The notes below the pieces were generated by a model. That model made no database searches and was not told the origin of the DNA. It was given only the letters and a program-made list of their open reading frames with translations. The position numbers and the translations under genes are program-made. Below, piece after piece: positions 21,001-29,014 of a stretch of 29,014 nt of DNA. The DNA is from Laetiporus sulphureus 93-53 (taxonomy: Eukaryota; Basidiomycota; Agaricomycetes; Polyporales; Laetiporaceae): NCBI RefSeq assembly GCF_001632365.1, contig NW_024468515.1:1-29014 (forward strand). Direction: 5' to 3'. Each line of letters begins with the position of its first letter. Position 1 is the first letter of the stretch.

Positions 21001-23323
21001 GGCAACAAAGCCTGCCTGTTAGTGGAAGAGGCTAAGTTGACGTACTTGCGGCTTGCCATTGGAAGTGGCCCAAATGAGAAAGTATTTGCGATCCTCCTGG
21101 GTTATGCTGCCGTTGGATTCCTGCTGGCTCTGTATCTGAATATTCTCACTATCGGCAATGTTAGGAATGCAGGTAGGGCAGTTCGAAATGCGGTCCGCGA
21201 ACAACTGCTTGTCATCAAGGTATGCTCCACTTACTCCTCCTTCATGTACTTTGTTAAGTCCCAGTAGGTGGCAGCTTTTGTCGTCATTGAGCTCGTCATA
21301 TTTCCTCTCGGATGTGGGATCATGCTGGATGCATGCACTGTATGGCTTCTACCGCAGGGTAATTTCCGGTCAAGGGCGGCGTTCTCGATATATGCGCCAG
21401 TAACCTCAATATTCTACCACTGGGTCATTGGCACAATGTTTATGTGAGTAAATCTGTATCCACTATGACCAGCAGGAGCCTCACGACGAGCCAAGGTATC
21501 AATTCGCTGTCCTACTCGCGGGTTGTCGAGGAATCATGCGGCCCGGATCCATGTGGTTCATCAAGAATCCTCAGGATCAGAACTTTCATCCTATACGCGA
21601 TATACTCGAGCGACCTACTTTGGTGCAAGTGCGCAAGTTGCTCATGAGCGCAGTCATGTACGGGATTGTGGTCGCTGCCGGCGTGGGTACAGTGTCTGGG
21701 GTTCTCCAAATTTTCAGCCGGACAATACTTCCTTTCCGATGGAAGATTCGGTGAGTGTCCTCTTTAGTCCTTACGATGATCATCAGTTTGACGCAGTACG
21801 ATGAAGAGAACCGCTTTCTGTCGTTCCTGTTGATCTCCTTTTTCTCCACTTCGTCTTGCCACATACCATGCAGTACTTCCGGCCGAAGAAGACCATGCGA
21901 CAATTTGGTATCTACCTCTGGAAACATCTTGCTGCGCAATTGCGCCTTACTTCCTACATGTTTGGCGGGCGCTATATCAACGAGGAATACACATCGCCGC
22001 GATGGTCATGGCGGTCACGTTTCATCAAGTCGAAGGCAGAGATGGCCGACACTGAGGCTGTCTTTGAAGGGACGTTCAGGCGTGTTCCTAACAGCGACAA
22101 TATTGCGTTGGTCAAGGACATGCCAGCCACAGCAATAGTTGACGCGGATGGTACACCGGTTGATGACGAGCAAGCGAGACTCATTGCGCTCCAGAACGCC
22201 GAGGCGGAGAAGGCTAAGCGGAGCATCAAAGACGATTACGCTATCGTCTATACGCCTCCAAATCTTAAGTATCGCATCATGGCGTTTATTCTCTGTGTCT
22301 GGCTTGTCGGTTCTGTTATCCTCGCATTGGTACTGGGCGCACCAATTCTCATAGGCCGATGCTTCTTCCGACTATTCGTAACAGAAGAAGTCCACGATGG
22401 CTACTCCTTCATCGCCGGCTTCTACCTACTTTGGGCTTGCTTACTCGTTGTCAATTCCATTGAACGAACGGATCGGCGCCGTCAACGCAAGAGCGGCAAT
22501 GGCCCTCGCGCTGATCTACCGTTATACCTGGCAAAGCGTGGCCTTTTGTGGACCGCCAAAATCACGTACATGGGCTTCTTCCTGGGCTTCGTGATCCCCA
22601 CTCTCCTCGCAATTGTGATGGAGTTCTACGTCGTGCGACCCGTTCGACAATTTGCGGACCCTCCTATGGAGCCTCGCATCAAGATTGTCGATATGTGGGC
22701 ATATGGGCTGCTCTACTCGAAGATTTTGTTACGATGTATGCGCATGCAACCTGGCAACGACTTGTTAGATGGGATAGATCGCGTAAGCATCGTATGTATC
22801 TACAGCGCACGGTCTGAATTTACATACTGGTTTAACAGATAAGACGTCAGGGCTTGATGCGTCCAGATGTATTCAGGGCTACGAGGGAGGTCATTGGGCC
22901 TACAATCATTGCCCTTCTGGGAATGATCTTCCTGCCCGCTGGCATGCTCTGGGGTGTGCGCAAGTTGCTGTTGCTGCCAATCGCGGACGATTTCCTCTGT
23001 AAGTGAAATCGATAGTTGTATTTCCACCGGCAGCTAATATTGTCTTCTCGGCAGTCGTGCATGTATATCCCAGCATCTTCACCGTGGCAGGCTTCGCGCA
23101 TGCTTTGCTCGCACTATCAAGAGTCATCAATTCCTGGTCACAATCTATTCGTGACAAAGAGTTCCTAGTAGAGATGCGGCTACAAAATCACGAGCCAGAA
23201 CCAATGTACCAGCGAAAAGTACAGGAAGAGAAGCAGAAGCAAGCTGTGGCATATTCTGAGGCGGAGGTAGACGCAGACGCAGATGCTGATCTTAGGGAAG
23301 ACGAAGAAGAGGAAGAGGATTGA
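18027..23323 (+). CDS. SSM4: ER RING-CH ubiquitin ligase, DOA10/MARCH6 type
   Basis: ER and inner-nuclear-membrane E3 ligase for degradation of misfolded proteins (ERAD-C) and N-degron substrates. Fourteen exons join to about 1,520 residues. The RING-CH (C4HC3) domain spans exons 2-3: [31 protein letters not shown] and TCDICKHPY. Then come [11 protein letters not shown] and two membrane segments ([36 protein letters not shown]), a cytosolic stretch of about 500 residues rich in Pro, Ser, Arg and finally Asp/Glu, and from [17 protein letters not shown] onward repeated membrane segments with [52 protein letters not shown] and [12 protein letters not shown]. The C-terminus has [11 protein letters not shown], resembling the conserved C-terminal element, then a DADAD and poly-Glu tail. 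Exon 1 is short (MQEEQ). No break was found. The expected E2 partners (Ubc6, Ubc7) are known for the family, not visible here. Confidence 0.94.
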
Positions 23324-24243
23324 TATCATGTAATAGCATTAAGTTAGCCGTAGTACTTGTTGCATTCCAGATCTTCCATTGCTGACACTTTAGGCTACTA
23401 TTGGATACTTCTTATGATATCCACAGGACATTCACGGAAAGATAAAAAGCTGCGGCATTGTTACTATGTGCCGCCGGTCGGGCCCATTTCGTCCCTTCTA
23501 CAGTCTGCGCTGGCGGCGGCGTAGGTATTCGGCCCTGTCCTTCACCCGTGTTTCTCGATCTCATGTACTAAGGATTCGCCACAATATCATTGCCATTATG
23601 ACTCTCACGCTGCCTTTTACTGTAGCAAAACATGAGTGGAAGTGGCATTTTGAGCAACTGAAAGCATGCTTAACCGTCTCATGAAGGAACCTTATCATAC
23701 GGGTCACAGACCATTACTCGGCGTAGGCTGGCGGTTAGAGGTACCATTTCCTCGCTTGCGTTGGAATCAAGCATGTATCGCACTACACGTATACGCGGCA
23801 ATGAACGCTGCACCGTCGATGCGGGCAACGATGAAACCCTTGAATTCGACAGGGTTCGGTGTGAAACTCGAGTGATGTGTGTTTAAATAGAAGTGAGTTA
23901 CACTGGTCTCATTGCAAACATGATAGGGCCATTTATCATGATGCGACCATCAGGAAAACTCAGGCCGGAAAAAGCGAATAAAAGTCAGAGAAAATCCAAA
24001 ACAAGCTCGGAGGTCCTGAGACTTTCTCGGACTTATCTCCTTGTTTGGTCCCAAACAAGCCTATGCAGGCGGATTTGAGTTTTCCTGATGCATCTGGCCA
24101 AAGGGGGTCAGAGATTCCACCATTGACATATCACTGTCCAGTTGATAATGTATTGAACTATGCTGTGATGGGTATACGCTAGTGAGACTACTGATACTAT
24201 AGGTACAACAGATGATGCCGCATAAGACGGACTGCCACAATTA
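23324..24243. other. Gene-free spacer between DOA10 and SPT20
   Basis: 920 bp between two convergent stop codons. Plus-strand frames of 60-72 codons at 23466-24078 show no motif or splice-joined extension and are not called. The only structured feature is the fold-back element at 23948-24090. The first roughly 100 bp probably hold the DOA10 3' untranslated region. Confidence 0.55.
23948..24090. mobile_element. Fold-back (MITE-like) element, 143 bp
   Basis: A perfect 15-bp terminal inverted repeat, CATCAGGAAAACTCA at 23948-23962 and its complement at 24076-24090, encloses about 110 bp. Nested inside are a perfect 9-bp palindrome arm pair, CTTGTTTGG and CCAAACAAG (24040-24048 and 24051-24059, 2-nt loop), and a third imperfect copy CCAAAACAAG near 23997-24006. 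There is no open frame. The flanks GATGCGAC and GATGCATC are similar but not clean target-site duplications, so transposon origin is likely but unproven; a structured transcript end is the alternative. Confidence 0.5.
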
Positions 24244-26467
24244 CTACGACCCCTGCACACCTCCCTGCGCCACCTTGTTCGCCCCGAGCTGCATCTGCTG
24301 CGGGTGGCCCGCCATTCCAGGCATCTGGTGCTGACCGTTGGCGATTGGCGCACCTCTGCCCATACCGGGCATGGCCCAATATTGAGGCATCCTCCCCGCA
24401 ATCTGCGCATAGTACATCTGCGGGTATTGCGGTATGAGCTGTGGTGCCTGAGGCTGCTCAGACTGCGATGACAGTTGACCCGTTTGGGCACTGGTCGCCG
24501 CCCCAGGCTGAACGCCACCAGCTGCGAGAGTATGTGGCATCATCTGTGGATGTGGCGCGTGTCCGTGCGCCACGGGACGGAGGTGCGCGGGGATGTTGTA
24601 CTGATTCTGCATGGTGGCCACGTAATTGTAGTTGGCTTGCGGAGGCGCATGTGCTGCTGCCACTCCTTGAGGTTGTTGAGAACTTGGGGGCATGGGCGAG
24701 CGTGAGGTCAGCCGCTGCGTTGCAGCTAGAGGACTGCTGTGTTGCGGCGTAGAGCTTCGGTTGGCCGCCATCGGACTCCGCGGGATCGGCGATGCATTCT
24801 GAGCCGATTGCTGAGCTAGGCGCTGTTGGTATACATGATGCGCATATACGTTGTACGGGATTGACTGAGGTTGCGTTTGCGGGACAGAAGTAGGTGCATT
24901 AGTGGCGGATGAACTACTCTGCTGCGCCTTCTTCTTGCCAGAGATCGCCACCTGCGGTGTCACACTACTTCCCGGAACAGCGACTTGGAAAGTACCGGTA
25001 GTAGGCGCAGCTTGTACAGGTACAGCAGGGGCCTGAGGCTGAGGTTGTGATGGAGGTTGGCTGGTTTGGTTTTGTTGAACGGGCTGAGATGTTGGGCGCG
25101 GCGCTGCGGATGGCGGGCGTGTGCCAGGACGAGGAGGACTCTGCGTTGCAGCAACATTGCCCGTAGGATGCGGTGATTGTGATGAGCGTGGTGATGACTG
25201 CACACCTCCCTGTGCAAGGAAGCGCGCTTGGAGATGCGGGGGAATTGGAAGAGGAGCTGCCGGGGCAGGGGTTGCGGAGTTTCTTGAAGCCACTGGAGAC
25301 TGCCGACTGTCAGGCTTCCTGTTCGCATCAGGTTGAACTTGTGAAAAGGTTGGAGGCGGAGCTGGTTTGGAAGATGCTGCAGGGACAGCAGGCGCCGGGG
25401 CGAAGGGGATAGGAGTTACTTGAGAAAATGTTGGCTGGAGACCCATCAAAGTCGCGGTCGGTATCGTTCCCTGAGCGTATGCAGCAGACGCTGCGGCTGC
25501 GCCTGCTGCTGTCCCAGGTGTCGAGGCCGCTTGCTGAGGCGCAGCACCCGTCATCATCTGCGCATTTAAGGCGCGCTTCCGCTGCGCTGCCTCCAATATG
25601 TGATAATTCCTACAGCCGATAAAAGATGAACGTGTTTGGCTTATCATACTATAAACAGTACTTACCTTGGGGCAGTAACAGCGGGCCTTGAGAATTTCGG
25701 ATTCATGAACTGCGCAAGTTTCGCACGCCGTGCCTTCTCAGTCTCTTCATCCTCTTGCTCCATCACCGCAGCTTTTCGCTTCAACGACAAAGGCGCAGTC
25801 GGAGCCGACGAACGAATGACCGAATTGACCATACGAGTCAGATGTGGGTCAGGGGTGAGACATAGCGGCGGAGAGATGGCCGTCTGTTCTGAGGGTGTGA
25901 GCAGCCACTTCATTCAGCGACGCGGGACGTACCACAATGCGAGCTTCCACCTCCAAGGCCTCGCGATCCGTCCATATGTTCCCTGCCTTCTGATCCAACA
26001 GACATATGTCGGCCCAGAGAGTCTCTGGACTTGGGGTCAAGACAACCCGGCTCTTCTGAGGATCTTCGAGGGTAGGGTCAGATGCCTTCGGTGGCCGATA
26101 GTCCTGTAGCTCCACAATCATGCATCCTGAGCGGACCTCGCGTTAGTACATACATGCCAGGCATGGGGAATGCGAACCTTCATAGAAAGGAAGCTTCGCC
26201 GTATCGAAGAGTTCTAAGAAGTCCACGGGAATACGTCGGGCACGGATATCATCGAGCAGAGACTGCGTAAATGTGGCCGGTATAAGACAGAACATCAAAG
26301 CGGTATTCAAAGGCAAACCTCACAGCCATGTGGTTGTTGTAGAGACATTTGGAGCCATTGTTGAGCGTCCAGTAGTCAGGGTACAGCTTGACCGTAAATG
26401 ACGGTGGCGATAGCTGGTGCGCCTCCAGCAGGTCATCCACGGAACGCTTCAGATTATAGCCCGCCAT
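24244..26467 (-). CDS. SPT20: SAGA complex subunit Spt20
   Basis: Scaffold subunit that holds the SAGA histone acetyltransferase coactivator together in the nucleus. Five exons are read on the minus strand. MAGYNLKRSVDDLLEAHQ starts at 26467, followed by the Spt20 domain: FTVKLYPDYWTLNNGSKCLY, SLLDDIRARRIPVDFLELF, LPFYEGCMIVELQDYRP, ETLWADICLLDQKAG and DREALEVEARIV. Then TAISPPLCLTPDPHLTRM and KRKAAVMEQEDEETEKARRA lead into YHILEAAQRKRALNAQMM. The remaining roughly 450 residues, in the last exon, are a low-complexity Pro/Gln/Ala/Ser tail ending in GGVQGS, typical of fungal Spt20 and likely disordered. The intron after EARIV is best set as 49 nt (GTACGT to ACAG), giving ARIVTAISPP. The ATG lies 190 bp from HGH1, transcribed the other way. 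Confidence 0.9.
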
Positions 26468-26657
26468 GGAGTACGATACATAAGCAATAGATAGTCAAGC
26501 GAGAGACATGGCAGTGAGCAAGGGCCACGGTGGCGTGTGCGCTCTCTGGCGCGTTGACGGTGGTTGTTTGACTTCATGGATGCACGGCATTACGTAAGCC
26601 ATTATGGTAAATCGCCCGTGGGAACCTTGAGCTCACCAAGATCGTATCTGCACGAGA
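26468..26657. promoter_or_regulatory. Short divergent SPT20-HGH1 promoter
   Basis: Only 190 bp separate the two start codons, so both genes must share promoter space including 5' untranslated regions. No specific binding site was identified. Confidence 0.55.
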
Positions 26658-28351
26658 ATGTCGGCAGAACAGCTCAAGGAGGTTAGCGACGAGCAATTTC
26701 CCTCAGAAATTTATGCTGAGTATATGCTTCATGCCAGTTGATACCATTCTTGCATGATGCAAATCCGCAAGTCCGCCAAATTGCACTGGCGAACCTCCTT
26801 GGACATACCCCCAAGGGCTCCGCAAACCGCGAGATCTTCTTCACCGGACTACGCGGTGGAGGCATGCGACAGCAAGAAGAAAATGGTGTCGTACACGACT
26901 TGAAGCTCTTATGTCGCGATCAACTCGTAGGCTCAATTCATCCGCTGAATGCGCCGTTAACTGAGACGTTGCACAGGCAACTGCTCACGATGCTTTCAGA
27001 GCCCTCATCAATCTATCCGACTACTCCTTAATTATCGGGACACTCTCTGATCCAGATTATCTATGTTTTCTCGTTTCATACATCCTCGTCCGTGTGCAAC
27101 TCCAGCATCCCTATCCACTAGTATGAGTGCTAAGAACACGACTGATAGAACCCGCAATCGATCCTCGCCGATTTAGCATCGATGCTTCTTTCCAACCTCA
27201 CAGCATCTACCTCGACATGCTCGACATTGCTCGGTCTCAACGTGAAAACACTTCCAGATTCAAAATCGCCCACGGCGTACTTCCCAGTACAGTCACAATG
27301 TGGGACATGCCCGGCGCCTGTTCCCTACCCTAAGGGAGACCCGCGCAGTGTACATGCACTCCCTCCCCTCCTTGACGCATTTGTTCAGGGTGCCAGTGTC
27401 GAGGAGACACAAGACGTAGAGAAGCGCGTCCGCAGAGGCAGTCTCCACTTCTTGTCCAGTGTGTTTGCGAATTTGAGCACGGTCAGTATTGTTGGTCTAC
27501 TCCATCTTCTCAATGAGCTAACATTGCGTGGCCATATCTAGACGCCTGCAGGACGGATGTTCTTCCTTACACCAAGACCCACCGACCCGCTCAAGTCGTC
27601 CGATGAAGGTCTCGAGTATCCGCTCACTAAGCTCCTTGTCTTCACGGAGCACAAGGACACAATCCGTAGGGGAGGGGTCGCCTCCACGCTCAAGTATGCG
27701 CACTCGTCACTCGCCATGCACTATCGTCTGATCCTCCCGATGTAGAAACTGTGCTTTCCATGTACAGGCTCACCGCGCCATGCTGTCTCCGGAAAAAGAA
27801 CGCGTCGCCGTGCCCCCCTCGACTGTTGAGGCGCCCGGCATGGACGTTTTGCCGTATTTGCTTCTGCCATTAGCAGGGCCGGAGGAGTTTGACCTCGAGG
27901 TTGGCATTTCAGACGTACGTCTATGCATATAAGATCACTGAGGAATGTCGGCATGTAAGGACCAAGAGCTTCTTCCACCTGCCCTGCAATTCCTCCCGTC
28001 CACCAAGCAGCGTGAGCCTGATCCCGTGCTACGACTCACGCATGTAGAGACGCTGCTCCTACTGTGCACCACCCGGTGGGGGCGAGACTACCTCCGCAAT
28101 CACGGTGTGTACGAAATCGTCCGGGCGCTGCATGAGAATGAGGAAGTGGATAAGGTCAGTTCTCTCGCATCTGTCGTGACCGGATATTGTGCTTCACCAC
28201 CAGATTGCAGATCTCCGAACATGTGGAGCGCCTTGTCAATTTCTTGAAGAGAGCGGAGGGGACGGGGACGGAGGTGGATTTGATTGATACTGGAGAAGGT
28301 ACAGAGAATCACGAGTCCGACGACGAAGACAACAGAATAGAAAAAATTTAG
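26658..28351 (+). CDS. HGH1: HGH1 armadillo-type chaperone for eEF2
   Basis: Hgh1 proteins (mammalian FAM203) are ARM-like cytosolic adaptors that bring Hsp90 and TRiC to newly made elongation factor 2. Exon 1 is 24 nt (26658-26681, MSAEQLKE) and exon 2 starts at 26738 with LIPFLHDANPQVRQIALANL, the first helical repeat. Further exons join in phase: AHDAFRALINLSDYSLIIG, NPQSILADLASMLLSNLT, RRGSLHFLSSVFANLST, AGRMFFLTPR, LTKLLVFTEHKDTIRRGGV, NCAFHVQAHRAML, VLPYLLLPLAGPEEFDLE, DQELLPPALQFLP and the C-terminal Hgh1 signature LRLTHVETLLLLCTTRWGRD. It ends with an acidic tail (HESDDEDNRIEKI). The N- and C-terminal Hgh1 domains are both represented and the length, about 400 residues, is normal. No defect was seen. 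Confidence 0.93.
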
Positions 28352-28611
28352 CCCAATTGGAGAATTTGTATGTATAGTTTATGACTCTATTTTTTCAGCA
28401 TATGACAGAATCTGCAAATAGAACAATGGTTGATGACGAGAACCATTGCAGAGCCTGAGATGCGACAGTGACCCGAATTGTGAAGAGCAGAGGGTTTGGC
28501 ATCGCTAATCCTCTCGGTGATATGTGCAAAGGCAGACCATGCAATCATTACACGCCTGACATTGTGTTGTTACACTGCAATCAGCACAAAACTAGGGGTA
28601 CATCTGGACCT
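28352..28611. other. Convergent 3' spacer
   Basis: 260 bp between the HGH1 stop and the stop of the hydrolase gene. It is AT-richer just after HGH1, as expected for 3' ends; no gene was seen. Confidence 0.5.
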
Positions 28612-29014
28612 TCACAGGTACTTCTTTACGAAATCGACCGTTGCCTTGAACGCACCGTCCATACCAGCCTTCACTTTTGGGTTGCTCTGTTGGCAGAAGT
28701 CAGCATATGTTCAATGCAACAACAGCAGATGTGACGCACCATATCCCCACGCACAGCGAAGCCGTGCGTGCAGCCATCCCAGTACGTTCTCTCGTACCCG
28801 GGTGCGAACTTGCCGCTTCCGAGAAGCTCGTCAGCGACGACCTGCGATTCCTTCGGGAGCTGAGTGTCCACCTCGCAGCTGTTGATCAAGAGGGGCGCCT
28901 TGAATGTATCGCGGTATTTCTTTTGTCGCGTCAGTGCCACCAGCAGCGAGACGAGACGGCATATACTCACCTCCAAGTCGGCGGGGATCTGCAAGAGAGA
29001 CGGGTGCGACACGA
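28612..29014 (-). CDS. Dienelactone hydrolase family protein, C-terminal part
   Basis: Partial alpha/beta hydrolase; the N-terminal part lies beyond the right edge. Three exons are visible: 28971-29014 (SHPSLLQIPADLE), 28740-28919 (KYRDTFKAPLLINSCEVDTQ, then GKFAPGYERTYWDGCTHGF) and 28612-28686 (SNPKVKAGMDGAFKATVDFV, ending KKYL). The Asp of SCEVDTQ and the His of CTHGF match the last two members of the Cys-Asp-His triad of this family; the nucleophile would be in the missing part. Family members hydrolyse dienelactones or related esters, and fungal copies of this subtype are common and mostly of unknown substrate. The apparent first codon near 29012 is not a true start, since the family continues upstream of this segment. 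Confidence 0.88.

Noticed and set aside
23466..24078. Small plus-strand frames of 60-72 codons after DOA10
   Set aside because: No motifs, no coding bias, no conserved splice partner; one overlaps the fold-back element.
1..29014. CRISPR arrays, bacterial operons, prophage, integrases or toxin systems
   Set aside because: No regularly spaced repeats, and the genes have spliceosomal introns throughout; the DNA is fungal nuclear.
1..29014. Secondary-metabolite cluster (transporter plus flavin enzyme plus hydrolase)
   Set aside because: No backbone synthase or cluster regulator is present, and the candidate genes are separated by housekeeping genes.

Overview
This window is nuclear DNA from a filamentous fungus, most likely a basidiomycete (Agaricomycetes). 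That assignment is inferred from three things: genes on both strands packed a few hundred bases apart, genes cut by many introns of about 45-60 nt with GT-AG ends and CTGAC/CTAAC-type branch sites, and protein sequences of fungal type. No bacterial, viral or transposase gene was recognised. Every multi-exon gene was reassembled by eye from reading frame, splice sites and family motifs, so exon joins are inferences, although most restore unbroken conserved motifs.

Layout from left to right. 1-1315 has no recognisable gene but holds an 89-bp-period tandem duplication. 1316-2044 (-) is a low-confidence unknown protein. 2401-4728 (-) is a 13-exon DHA1-type MFS drug/polyamine transporter. 5551-6348 (+) is an intronless flavin-reductase-like protein. 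6453-11812 (-) is the catalytic subunit of DNA polymerase alpha, with about 19 exons. It shares a 335-bp divergent promoter, containing an MCB-like ACGCGT site, with a mitochondrial monothiol glutaredoxin (GRX5 type, 12148-12804, +). Next on the same strand is a DNL-zinc-finger Hsp70 escort protein (ZIM17/HEP1 type, 13074-13658). 13976-16154 (-) is the bifunctional AICAR transformylase/IMP cyclohydrolase. 16377-17652 (-) is an HD-domain 5'-deoxynucleotidase with a 17-nt micro-exon and a GC-AG intron. 18027-23323 (+) is a DOA10/MARCH6-type ER ubiquitin ligase. 23324-24243 is a gap containing a 143-bp fold-back element. 24244-26467 (-) is the SAGA subunit SPT20. 26658-28351 (+) is the eEF2 chaperone HGH1. 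28612-29014 (-) is the C-terminal part of a dienelactone hydrolase family protein that runs off the window.

Most genes are core eukaryotic housekeeping genes: replication, nucleotide metabolism, mitochondrial Fe-S/Hsp70 function, ER quality control, transcription and translation-factor folding. They do not form a metabolic cluster. Two neighbourhoods make functional sense. GRX5 and ZIM17 both serve the mitochondrial Hsp70/Fe-S system, and the purine-synthesis and deoxynucleotidase genes lie next to each other near POL1. I found no convincing new multi-gene system. The best unusual signals are the altered GRX5 active-site region (CGYS, and loss of the second semi-conserved Cys), the transition-only divergence of the tandem repeat, the two structured non-coding elements (23948-24090 and 17247-17315), and the micro-exon architecture.
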